A stretch of DNA of 64,000 nt from Rheum nobile (lineage: Eukaryota > Streptophyta > Magnoliopsida > Caryophyllales > Polygonaceae): contig WOAB01000583.1 in assembly GCA_027886185.1 (NCBI GenBank), forward strand, positions 806,001 to 870,000. The letters run 5' to 3'. The notes beneath the pieces were generated by a model that was not told the origin of the DNA, ran no database searches, and worked only from the letters and a program-made list of their open reading frames with translations. Within the stretch, counting starts at the first letter, position 1. Each line of letters starts with the position of its first letter. The position numbers were made by a program, and so were the translations under genes. Of the stretch, positions 20,721 to 30,915 are shown piece after piece.

Positions 20721-22871
20721 GTAGCCAACTAGAAGCGGCCTCAAAATGTGAAGGAGGTGCGCAGTTTCTTGGGACTCGCTGGATATTACAGACGGTTCGT
20801 GGAGGGATTTTCTAAGATCGTTCTACCTATGACCAGTTTGCTCCGCAAGGTCCATAAGAAGTTTGTCTGGGATGACAAGTGTGAGGCCAGTTTTCAAAAA
20901 TTGAAGGAATGTCTGACCTCCGCACCAGTGTTGGCGCTATCGGAAGGAGCTGATGGTTATGTGGTCTATAGGTATGCTTCAAAGCATGGGTTAGGATGTG
21001 TACTGATGCAGAAAGGGAAGGTTATTGCATACGCATCTCGGCAATTGAAAACCTATGAGGCAAACTATCCGACGCATGATCTGGAGTTAGCGGCTATAGT
21101 TTTTGCGTTGAAGATTTGGAGGCACTATCTCTATGGTGTTAGGTTCCAAGTCTTCACCGATCATAAGAGTCTCAGGTATGTGTTCACTCAGAAGGAGTTG
21201 AATATGAGACAACGTCGCTGGTTAGAGCTACTCAAGGACTACGACATCGAGTTGCTGTATCATCCGGGCAAGGCTAATGTAGTAGCCGATGCATTGAGCC
21301 GGAAGACGCCGCACGAGACCGTAGTGGCTCTACTCACTACTCAGACCAAACTGAACCAAGGGTTGTGCGAGATTGACGTCTTGTACGATCAGCGTCGAGG
21401 ATACCTGAGTATGCTAGAGATTCAGGCTACGCTACTTGATCAAATCAGGGAGAAGCAAGTTGATGATGTGGTCTTGGTGAAGTTAAGCAGTGAAGTGATG
21501 GACGGAAAAGCTCCCGGATTCGTGATTCAGGAAGATGGATCACTCTGGTTTCAGGACCGAATTTGTGTGCCTGACGTTGATGGCCTTCACCAGTTGGTGA
21601 TGAAGGAGGCCCATTTATTAGCTTATTCTGTACATCCAGGCTCCAATAAGATGTACAAAGACCTCAAAAAGAAATTCTGGTGGCCCAACATGAAGTGGGA
21701 CGTAGCAGAATTTGTGGCTAAATGCTTGACTTGTCAGAAGATTAAGATAGAACACCGTAGACCAGGTGGTGAATTGCTACCTCTCCCAGTGCCAGAATGG
21801 AAGTGGGAGGATATTGCTATGGACTTCGTCACAGGGTTGCCGAAGACTCAGAGTCAAAAGGATGCTATATGGGTAATCATTGACAGGCTCACGAAGAGTG
21901 CTCACTTCGTGGCTATTAAGTCAACTTAGGGAACCCAGAAGCTATCAGAAGTGTTCCTACACGAGATTGTCCGTTTGCATGGTACACCAAAGACCATTGT
22001 ATCGGATCGTGACGGCCGATTCATGTCGAGATTCTGGAAGGAACTCCACAAGGCCATGGGGACCGAGTTGAGGTTCAGTATTGCGTTTCATCCTCAGGCG
22101 GATGGACAGTCTGAGAGGACTATCCAGACATTGGAAGATATGATGAGAGCTTGCGTACTTGATCGTCCGACTAGCTGGGAGAACAACCTAAGTCTGATTG
22201 AGTTTACGTACAACAATAGTTGGCATGCTACCATTAAGATGGCTCTATTCGAGGCATTGTATGGTCGGAAGTGCAGATTTCCAATTTGTTGGGATGAGAA
22301 TGCCGACAAGGTTCTGCTCAGACCAGAGTTAGTCGAAAGGACTGCCTCGGACATTTCTTTGATCAGACAAAGGATGTTGACAACTCAGAGTCGACAAAAG
22401 TCTTACGCAGATCTGAAGTGCAGGAATGTCAAATTTGAGGTTGGTGACAAAGTGTTTGTCAGGGTGTCACCATCCAAGGGTGTGTTTAGGTTTGGAAAGC
22501 GTGGGAAGCTTAACCCTCGCTACGTGGGACCGTTTGAGATCCTTGACAGGGTAGGATCTCTAGCGTATCGTTTGGCATTACCGCCGTCGGCGCATCCAGT
22601 GCATAACGTGTTCCACGTGTCCTTGTTGAGAAAGTACGTGCCAGATGTGTCTCATGTGCTGAGTTATGAGGACATCGAGATTCAGGCAAATGGTACCTAC
22701 GAGGAGATACCTGTGCGTATTCTCGAACGTCGCAAGAAGCAATTGCGGAATAAGGTAGTACCATTAGTACGGATTCTTTGGTCCAAGTCTGGATCTGAAG
22801 AGGTTACTTGGGAAACCTGGGAGACTGAGGCGGATATTCTTAGTCACTTTCCCGATCTGTTTTCGGCCTAG
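20721..22871 (+). pseudogene. pol: C pol continued: RT end, RNase H, integrase
   Basis: Continues the frame interrupted at 12666. Includes the RT connection domain (VRSFLGLAGYYRRF, about 20757-20800), RNase H with D-to-Y change at its first acidic site (VVYRYASKHG where D reads VYSDSSKNG), then the integrase zinc finger and core. The core contains TAG at 21927-21929 replacing a Trp codon. The DDE region (SDRDGRF, ...QSERT...) and C-terminal domain are otherwise open to the stop at 22869-22871. The RNase H substitution alone should abolish activity. Confidence 0.88.
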
Positions 22872-22977
22872 TTTCGGGGTCGAAACCTTTTTAAGGGGGT
22901 AGTGATGTAACGCCTCGTTTTTTTTTGGTTATTTCGGCCAAGTTTCGGGGTCGAAACTTCTTTTAAGGGGGAAGTGA
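22868..22977 (+). repeat. Duplicated polypurine tract / LTR start of C
   Basis: The phrase TTTCGGGGTCGAAAC followed by TTTTAAGGGGG and GTGATGTAA occurs twice, at about 22870-22909 and 22937-22981. Only the second is followed by the real LTR. The first is followed by about 25 bp of unrelated, T-rich sequence. A slip or template switch at plus-strand priming would explain it. Confidence 0.7.
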
Positions 22978-25210
22978 TGTAATACCCCTCATTTTTAGTA
23001 AGGGTATTTGGGTAATTTACCAACCCTCGTTCTGTAATCGTTTCGCATTTGGCGAAGTTCGGAATTTATGTAACGCGTAGTATCTCTGTAATAATTCCCT
23101 GAGCATTATAATATACATTCGATGTATTTTGGAGGCTTAAAATATTTGTTTGGATACAAATATTAATTATTTCGAGATTGTATCACGTGTTCAATTGTTT
23201 CCCGGGCAAAAGGACGCGAATAGGCCTTTTCCGCGACCGCGGAAAATGAAGCGTCGTCAGCCTCGCGAACATGCATTTTTCCGCAACCGCGGAAAACGCT
23301 TCGAGCATCGTCTTCAATGGCTCGCCGGTTGGTTGGCCGTCGATTCTCCGAGGGGGGGGGGGATCTGGAGCGGTTCGCCTGGCCTCCTCGATGGCTATAA
23401 AAGGTGGGTCGATGGGGGAGGTTCGGCATCCAGATCTCAAGCTCTCAATCTCTCTCTCGTGCTCTCGTTTGCTCACCGGAATTTCTCATCGTCGACAGAG
23501 CTCTCGCCGGTGGTTTTCGTGGTCGAGTGGTGGTGCGTTGGAAGCGGCATGGCATAGGGAGTTAAAGCCCTCTCGTTCGGAGCCTCGTCGTGTCATCGTC
23601 GGTGAGGATTTAGTTCGCTGGTGTTGTCGGATTCATGGCCGCGACCGCGAACATGAACATCCGCGACCGCGGACGATGTCCAGACATCCGCGACCGCGAA
23701 ATCCAAGCCGCGACCGCACTTAGCAAACGCGATCGTGGCCTTGGACAATCCGGTCACGGATGGGACCCTCGTTCTTTCGTTTCCTTAGATTCATATTATT
23801 TAATTATCGAATCTAACCTAGGGTTTCGTTGCGGGTTCGTTGTCGTAGGAAGCTGTATTCCGATTTCGTTCCCAGTTCCGGACCCAAGAACCCGTCGTCA
23901 TTCGTTCGTTCGTCTCGATCAAGGCAAGTGGCGGTTCGCTCTTGCTCATCATTCCGTGTTTCCGTTAATTATCAATTGCTTTTAATTGTTAATTAAAATG
24001 GGATGAATGTTGTTTTCGTTTGGGAACAACTTTTATAAACGTATGTGATTAAAATGTGACATTATAATAGGTTGTATATACTGTTAGAAATAACGCTATT
24101 ATATATGTAATTACCATGATGGTATTGGTGTGGACTATTGCGTGGTTTTAACTGTTTAGTTAGAACGAATATTCGTAGGGACACTATGTACCTCGCGAGG
24201 TCTAGTTGTTTCTTTATAACTGGTATTAGGAGGATTTTGCCCTAGTACTCTCTCTGGTCATGACTGTACCCTTACTCAGGGTAGGTGCACACAGCTGGTG
24301 CCGACATTCGGAATTTATTCCCTCCAATATCTCTCGCGATGAAATGATATATCTTAAAAACTTGTAACGTAAATGTACATTTTGGAATTTAATAAGATAA
24401 GTGCGATTATGCACATAATTAATATACCCTCGGGCGAGGAGTACAATGTGGAAACCACCCAGACTTCGATTAGAGTAAGTCCTCCTTCCAAATCTGAATT
24501 CGCATTGCGCGGTGAGGTTGGTCGTGGACCCAAATGGTCAAGTTTTTTTAAAAGCTTGTGTGAAATTATAACGTTCCCAAACATTTGTCATACTTTCCGA
24601 TAAGACTCAATCTTTTGGAGTCTTCTCTTTGTACGTTTCCCTAAGACTCGATCTTTTGGAGTCTTCTCTTGATCATTCTGTTTCGTATCTTTCCGTAGAA
24701 GTATTGAGGTTCACTATCGTCATCGGCTTTCATTTGAGAAGCGATGGGTGTAACCTAATACGACTACTTAGAACCTTTCTGTTTTACCCTTGCATAGTCT
24801 TTCATTAGACTAACCAACCGGTTATTTCTCTTGCATGGTTGGCTGGTGTCATCCGTCACATCAGGAAAACTTCCCTTCCGTGAAGGCTAGTACGCGACGA
24901 TGAAGGCAGATGGAGTTTTTAAAAGTTTTCTCAAGGTTGAAGATCCTAGGCGTGAGATCGCTCCGATCAAGACCCTTATGTTATTTATCAAAAGACTTCC
25001 GCTGTATTGAAATGAATTATGTATTTCAGATTGTATTTGGGATTTTTACAGATGTAATCCGAGACTTTGGTTGAATAAAATGTTATGATATTTAATATTA
25101 TCGGTGTGTTTTATGGTTGATATAAAATGGTTAAGCCTTGGGTGGCTTCAGATGTGAAATCTGAGGTCACTGGCGGTAATACTTTCAAGGTAATATTTGG
25201 GGGTGTTACA
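22978..25210 (+). repeat. 3' LTR of element C (2233 bp)
   Basis: Ends TGTAATACCCC and GGGGGTGTTACA. The TATA box TATAAAA is at 23396-23402. Palindrome words CCGCGACCGCGG lie upstream (23231, 23281) and downstream (23639-23718) of it. The second half is alignable with D's LTR (for example GTAATACTTTCAAG near the end). No flanking duplication can be tested because the other LTR is outside the window. Small frames in the leader are not supported as genes. Confidence 0.9.
23231..23402 (+). promoter_or_regulatory. C LTR promoter: palindromes and TATA box
   Basis: CCGCGACCGCGG at 23231-23242 and CCGCAACCGCGG at 23281-23292 precede TATAAAA at 23396-23402 by about 104-165 bp. A second cluster of four copies follows in the presumed transcribed leader (23639, 23661, 23688, 23708). 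Confidence 0.7.
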
Positions 25211-25640
25211 AAAGAAAAGTTCATAGATCAAGCAGGGAATTGATTACAAAACATCAGAGACAACTTGACAAACAAACACAAAAAAGATCAAAATGCAAAC
25301 ACTTAAACAAGATAACATATTAGAAAGCCAAGAGAAAAGGGTAAGACGGGCTGGATAAGAAAAGGTGTCCACTCAAGACTCAGAGTCTTCCTTCCGTTCC
25401 TTGTCCTTGTTGAGGAAGTGTTCAAGAAGCAGCGACATAATATTCTTAATTTCGCGCAGCTCAGCAAGCACTTGGCCTTGCACAGAGCTATTCCTTGAAG
25501 TTCCTTCACTAGGCTCGCATTTCAGTGCTTTGGAAGGGGGCAACGTTCCCTTATCATCCCCTTGATACTTCATTTTGCTGATGTTCACCATGTCGAGCTC
25601 AGTGACCATGGGAACCTCGTCTTCTTCTTTGTAGACCTTC

Positions 25641-25693
25641 TTTTTCTTTTCTTTTCTTTTCTTTTCTTTTCTTTCTTTCTTTCTTTCTTTCTT
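25641..25693. repeat. Pentanucleotide/tetranucleotide microsatellite (CTTTT)n(CTTT)n
   Basis: About 53 bp of pure pyrimidine with a switch from CTTTT to CTTT units. Flanking sequence is also pyrimidine-rich. Confidence 0.9.
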
Positions 25694-26351
25694 ATATTCC
25701 TCTTCTTCTTCTTTTAACTCTTTTTGCAGCAAAGTAGATGTTCCTCTCTGTAGTTCCATCAGATCAAAATTTAATTTCTCCTTCTCAGCGAAGCAACGTT
25801 CTTCTGCAATTCTCAACGTTCCTCTTAACGTTCCCAACATTGACGTTCATGTTCACTGTTCCCCCTCAGGCCAAGTCCCATCTAGAAGATTCCAAGATAC
25901 TTGAGTGGATGGAAAGGCCGGTTTGGATATTTTATGGGGTTCACACAAAATATCAAAGATATATCCAAACAAAAATATAGGTAGGGAACAATGACGATCC
26001 AGATAATGATTCCCAGTAAAATTTGGTAAATAAAAGGAAATTCATAGGGAACGTTTACCTGGATCCAAGCTAGGGACGACAGTGCAATCAATTATCATTT
26101 TGGCTTGTAATGAGGGTGCAGATAATCAAATCGATTGCTTTGGGCTTGAAAGAAGATGTTATCATGTAAAAATGAAGCACATATGATCAAGAATAGAAGT
26201 TGCAAGAAGTTTTTGAAATAATGTAACACAAAGCACATAGCAAGTTTAATAAACAAGTCATTTGCAAATAACATGCCACATAGAAGTTGTTCCCTAGTTT
26301 ATAACTGATCGATCTAGCCAATCACTGATGGAATAGTGGGAGTAGAGTTCC

Positions 26352-26610
26352 TCAATTTAGAGAGATCATCCCAAGAAGCATTCTCAAATACTCAAAGAGT
26401 TTTCTATCCATTGTTTTGGTGAAGATATCTGCAACTTGTTCCTCTGTCCTGCAATGATCCATTCTAATAAAAAATTTCTCAACATTGTCATGAAGAAAAT
26501 GGTGACGAATATCAATATGCTTAGTACGTGAGTGATGAACAGGATTTTTTGAAATGTTGATAGCACTGGTTTTATCACACATAATGGGAACGGTGCCAAG
26601 AGACATCGCT
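26352..26610 (-). pseudogene. Ty1/copia RNase H C-terminal fragment
   Basis: An 84-codon frame containing PIMCDKTSAINISKNP and SRTKHIDIRHHF, the classic end of copia RNase H, then an ADIFTK motif and the normal C-terminal end. Everything upstream (gag to RT) is missing. The frame joins abruptly to LINE sequence near 26610. Confidence 0.85.
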
Positions 26611-27250
26611 AATCATCAAAACCAGAGGGAACATCAAGGTTCCAACACCATCCGAGTCCCGCAACACCCCAGCAGTAGTAGCAAGACCATCGCTAATCTT
26701 TGCACCATCAATATTCACCTTCATCTATCCACCAATCGACTTCTCCCATCGTGAACATACTTGGTCTGAATTACATCCACCGATAACTTGTTATAATCTG
26801 TTAAAAAGTGCCACCAGAGCTTCCCAACAATGGTCAAATTCAAGTCTTTCATAGATTTTAAGCCAACCCACCCATGGCCTTAGGTTTACAAAGCTCCTCA
26901 TAAGCCATCAGATGCATGCCACGACGATCACCCCAATTCCCCCAAACAAAGGAACAGATGAGCTGATCAATACGATTGCAGACAGGTGATGGAAACTCCA
27001 CCGTAGCCATAGAATAAATCAGGATGAACGAGAGAACTAAGCGGACCAAAGTGATACGACCATCAAAGCTCAAGAACATGCTCTTCCAACCAGTCAGCTT
27101 ATTATGATTTTTTTCCAGCAACGGATCACAATCAGCATTGCACATGTTTCTTGTTTTTATTGTTGGAATTGTTTTTATGAAACACATTGGTCGATTTATA
27201 ACCATACTATTCAACAGATCCAACGAACGAGAACAATCCTTATTTAACAC
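26611..27250 (-). pseudogene. LINE (plant L1-type) RT C-terminus plus start of RNase H
   Basis: The minus strand encodes the typical L1 RT tail: a segment with LTGWKSMFLSFDGRITLV and then a CKPKAMGGL motif (27130-26865). A stop follows at about 26858, then a short segment resembling the start of the terminal RNase H (KVNIDGA, about 26730-26690). It is truncated at both ends and internally deleted. Confidence 0.75.
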
Positions 27251-27952
27251 GAGAAAGGTTGTAGGAATATGACCCCTCTCTTAAATTCAAGTGTATTAAT
27301 TGATTAACTAGCCTAAAGCAGGGGCATGCTACGGGGCTTGAGTTGGCGGCCGTCATCGCTTTCTCTCAATAAACCCCTCAGAATACGTTCAATATTAAGT
27401 TTAAGCCCTTCTTTAATTTTCAATTTTCAGTATGTGTACATAAAATGACGAGTAAATTACATGAAAAATACCTTAGCTTAGTAATTTTTGTCTTTGAACT
27501 TGTGTAAAAAAAATGCAAGAGGTCATGGATTCAATACTTCAATCTCTCTCAACTCTTTGAGACTTAATGAGCTTATTAAAATTTTTATATTTATTAAATA
27601 TGTTTATTCCTTTTTATTTTATATTTTCCTTCTATTATTTACTTTTTTTATTAAAAAGAAAATTGAGAATCTTATATTATTTAAATAATTTTTAAAATGC
27701 GAAAAAATAGAAAATATATTATATGAATTAGTAAAATTTTAAAAGGTGGATGTTCAAACTTTTTTCTATAATCTTGAATTATTAATAAAGTATTGGTCCA
27801 TGAATCAAGAAAAAAAAGTCAAACTAAAATCGACTCACTTTAACAAATTTATGGGTCTGCCACTGACCTCGAGTACCTAATTAACCATTTTATTTATTAT
27901 TTATCTTTGATTAGGTAAAAATTAGACTGAAAACCATAGAAGAGACAATTTC
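27251..27952. other. AT-rich stretch between LINE fragments
   Basis: No gene is recognisable. Edges around 27319 (CAGGGGCATG) and 27861 (TGCCACTG) look vaguely hAT-like, but the flanking 8-mers do not match. The frame at 27488-27688 is low-complexity. Confidence 0.5.
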
Positions 27953-28840
27953 TCAATCTATAGCATCCTTTCGGATGAGAATTATAAATTCTAGACTAGC
28001 TCGAATATCTTCCAAAGAACTCTGTTGGACCGTCTTAGCGATGAAGTCGGCCACCACGTTTGTTTCTCGGAAGACATGAAAAATCTACACTGAAGAAAAC
28101 AGTTGTAAAACACACAGGATATCAGAAATTAACATTTCAATATCCCATGGACAGTGCCAGATTTGATTAAGAACATTCACAATGGTAAGGTTATCGCATT
28201 CAAGTTGAATGTCGGTAATGCCTAATTCATAAGCATGTACCAGGGCATTTCTTACTGCAAGTGTTTCTGTTTTCAAAGGAGTTGAGATACCACATTTATT
28301 CCCAAAGAGAAAGATTGGTTTACCCGTATTGTTCCTGAAAATGTAACCAAAGCTAGATTCACTATTAGTTTTGGTGGATCCATCTATATTGATTTTAATG
28401 ATATTATCCGGTGGTTTTTTCCATTTCTTTATTGGTCGTCTAACATTGTTCATTCTATGTGTTTTTTGTTTGTCATCTGCTAAACAGTCAGCTTTCCAAC
28501 TCTTCATCTTGTTCCAATTCTCAATTTGTTTTTTAATATAAGTTGGTACATCCTTTATGGAATCGACATCATCGTTTGGTCTTTCAAAGCTTTGTTGGTT
28601 TCTATAAAACCAAATTCGCCACCAAGAGACCATTAATTCTATAAATTGTGATCTATCAGTTTTTTGTCGAATTTCCTCAATGATTTCATTGATTTTTTTG
28701 TTTCCTATGTTTAGGGATCTAATGATGCCATAGATATGATAATTCATTTTCTCTATTGTTTTTATGGTATGGTTACATTGGAATAGGAGATAATTCAAAT
28801 CCTCCAATTGAGCATTGCATCGGATACAACCGTTCTAATT
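27953..28840 (-). pseudogene. LINE terminal zinc-binding region and RNase H domain
   Basis: The frame begins near 28840 with a CX2C...FQCN zinc-binding segment typical of plant LINE RT tails. It then carries an RNase H of the plant LINE type: INIDGST with catalytic D, LKTETLAV with E, and LECDNLT with D. TAG at 28085-28087 interrupts it shortly before the expected end at 27953-27955. It is not continuous with the other LINE fragment: the domain order along the strand is wrong for one element, so these are two insertions or a rearrangement. Confidence 0.8.
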
Positions 28841-28883
28841 CTTTTTGAAATAATGCTAGCTAGTTTGTCATGCATAACAAATA

Positions 28884-29169
28884 CTCCATTCGATTTAAAA
28901 TAAGTATCGTTTTATCTTTAAACACAATATTTTAGTAAATTATTAAGTATACCTAGAATCTTATATTTTTTCTCAATATTCCCACATAATAAATAATCAA
29001 AACTCTCTGCAGCCATGAATGAAGAGTTTAGAATAAAAGAAGTCAACAAAAACAAATTCTAACAACAATTTTCATAACTTACTCCCAATTAGTTGCCTAG
29101 ATTTTCTAAAACGACATATAAATTGATCAAATTTTATAAATTAAAACGTTACTTAATTCCGATCGGAGG
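28884..29169. mobile_element. Stowaway-like MITE (286 bp)
   Basis: Flanked by TA on both sides (28882-28883 and 29170-29171). The ends are imperfect inverted repeats starting ACTCC and, on the other strand, ACCTCC. Both continue with a diverged AATAAGT-ACGTTTTA phrase. Confidence 0.6.
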
Positions 29170-29302
29170 TAGTATTGTGTAACTAGATTTTTTTGGATCA
29201 CAGTCTTAGACTCTGTCCGGTTCATTCGATCAATTCTAATGTCACGACTCTTCTAATACTCATAATTGAAAAGCATATTTCAAGTAAAAGTATATAACTA
29301 CT

Positions 29303-29541
29303 CCCTCCCTCTAAAATTATATTATCTTTTTAGAGTCTGATACAATATTTAAAAAATTATATTTAGTCTAAAATATTCATATTAAATTGTTTTTAAAGTA
29401 ATTTTGTAATTTCTTGGATAAACATATTACAATAATAATTAAGGATAAAATTATAAAAATGGTTAAAATAGTTTACAAGATAAAATTTTCCAGATACAAA
29501 ATTAAAAATAGAAAAACATATAATTTTAAACAAAGTAAGAC
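29303..29541. mobile_element. Degenerate MITE candidate
   Basis: Begins CTCCCTCCCTCT after TA, like a Stowaway end. The right end is only weakly complementary (around 29525-29541), so the boundary is uncertain. Confidence 0.35.
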
Positions 29542-29637
29542 TTAATGTACACCACCTTCAGCCAATTATACGTACCAAATTGATGATGAATAATCAATTA
29601 CGTTTTTTAATGACGTCAACCTTAATCCAAACTACTA

Positions 29638-29896
29638 CTCCCTCTGTCCCAAAATATAAGCCCCATTTGATCCGGGTACATCCGTCGAGGCGGGTTTTAT
29701 ATCGTTAATATCTCTAATTACATAATCCTAAAAATTATAATTTTTTGATATTATTAAAGTACTCGTTGAGACGAATCAAAGAAGACCCCACATGACTATG
29801 TTTTTTCTTATATATTAGAAGAAATCTTAAACCGAAGCTTCAACGGTGAACAGTGACGCGTTCCCAAATGGGGCTTATATTATGGGACGGAGGGAG
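29638..29896. mobile_element. Stowaway MITE (259 bp)
   Basis: TA duplications at 29636-29637 and 29897-29898. The terminal inverted repeats are long: CTCCCTCTGTCCCAAAATAT at the left, and its near-perfect complement ending GGGACGGAGGGAG at 29896. The inner ends share the CCCCATTTG/CAAATGGGG pair. Confidence 0.92.
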
Positions 29897-29898
29897 TA

Positions 29899-30167
29899 AA
29901 AAAGAGAGAGATATCCGTCCACAATGAATGCATGATTATATCTTCAAACTGATGACGCATTGCTCTAATAAACTGCCATTTGAGTCATTTTTTGTGTGGC
30001 ATTTGTCTATAGGCTCATGTAATTTACTGTGTTTTCATTTTCTTACTTTTATTTCCTTTTTTTACTTCTTAAGTTTTGCTTATTCTAAGTACTCCTGGAG
30101 TTCCGTAGGATATACGGATCTGTCGTTATCTTCTCCAATGCTTCAATAGCTTTCATCTCTTTCGTTT
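29899..30167. other. Intergenic, 3' of the AAA-ATPase pseudogene
   Basis: AT- and T-rich sequence. The frame at 29928-30149 is hydrophobic low-complexity and not convincing. It may include the former 3' UTR of the minus-strand gene that ends at 30168. Confidence 0.5.
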
Positions 30168-30915
30168 TTAGATCTGGCAAGTCAACCATGGCGGAGTGGA
30201 GGAGTCAACCGAAACCCTCTCGGTGTCCACTGTCAACGGTCCGCTTCTTCTGGGGTCGCTAATCCTCGGTGCTCCCAAGCAGGGGCGGAGCTACTTGAGG
30301 CCCAGAGGGGGCTATAGCCCTCGTTGAAAAAAAACATATTTTTTTCAAAAAAAACAATAAATTTTTTAAGCTTTTTTTATCTTATTTAATCCGAAAATGT
30401 AATTTTAGTCAGTCGTAATAAATTTAAGCCATGAAAATGAAATTACTTTAAATTTTCTCCTCTCATCTAATATGAAAATGCAATTTCAGCCAATCCTAAC
30501 AGATTTAAGTCAAAAAAATAAATTAACTTAAGTTTTTTTTTCCTTGTCTCATGTGAAAATTACCTTAAGCTTCATAAAAAAAATTGATTTTTGCGAAATA
30601 TAATTTAAGTCACGTTGGATTTAAGCCACACAATATTTTTATCACGCATGATTTTAGCCATCTCTGGATAAAATCCTGGCTCCGCCCCTGCTCCCAAGGT
30701 CTCTCCTTTGGTGGTCTACAAGGAGGTGAGGACCGACTTTAGAGCTCGGCTCGGCGAGTTCCGGTTGACCACCATCAACTCCCCGATCTCCGCCGGACTC
30801 AGCGTTGCTCCGCTCTGAAGCATCTCTTCCACCACCGGAAACAGCTTGTGGTCGTTGATCCCAAGGTAATTTCTCTTCAGGCTCTTGAAATTGGCGAAAT
30901 TGCACATAGGAAAGT
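30168..30915 (-). pseudogene. AAA-ATPase (BCS1-like, At2g46620 type) C-terminal part, interrupted by a MITE
   Basis: From 30915 leftward the minus strand encodes a segment with NDHKLFPVVEEM and SPAEIGELMVVNRNSP, the characteristic C-terminal AAA lid of plant BCS1-like ATPases. The next codon after LTSL is a stop (TAG). The hAT MITE at 30280-30690 follows, and the frame then runs on to TAA at 30168-30170. These proteins are usually mitochondrial or ER membrane-associated AAA ATPases. The other half of the gene lies at 49749-50150, beyond element D. A missing central segment and lost arginine-finger motif make it a clear pseudogene. Confidence 0.85.
30280..30690. mobile_element. hAT-type MITE (411 bp)
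   Basis: Terminal inverted repeats CAGGGGCGGAGC (30280-30291) and GCTCCGCCCCTG (30679-30690), flanked by a perfect 8-bp duplication CTCCCAAG at 30272-30279 and 30691-30698. It has no coding capacity and sits inside the AAA-ATPase pseudogene. Confidence 0.95.

Larger units (their letters stand above)
10629..25210 (+). mobile_element. Element C: Tekay-like Ty3/gypsy retrotransposon, 5' part missing from window, split by B
   Basis: Coding order gag, protease, RT, RNase H, integrase on the plus strand, followed by a purine tract and a 2233-bp LTR. The 5' LTR and gag start lie beyond element A, hence outside the window. Removing B (12667-20720) and one GTAGC copy joins the two pol halves in frame. 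Protein, long LTR and LTR ends are very close to D, so C and D are sister subfamilies. Tekay/Del membership is inferred from the overall protein type and LTR length. Confidence 0.88.
25211..26610 (-). mobile_element. 3' fragment of a Ty1/copia element (possibly Sirevirus-type)
   Basis: The minus strand carries the C-terminus of a copia RNase H (26610-26352), then a long noncoding stretch and an open frame at 25840-25373 (155 codons). That frame is strongly charged and helical, with a Lys/Glu run encoded by the microsatellite at 25641-25693. Sireviruses often have an extra coiled-coil ORF after pol, so this may be its remnant. No LTR was identified, and the fragment abuts C's LTR at 25210. The words GGAACGTT and GGGAAC recur across coding-like and noncoding parts. 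Confidence 0.55.

Noticed and set aside
27319..27861. hAT MITE between the LINE fragments
   Set aside because: The ends share only a few bases and the flanking 8-mers do not match.
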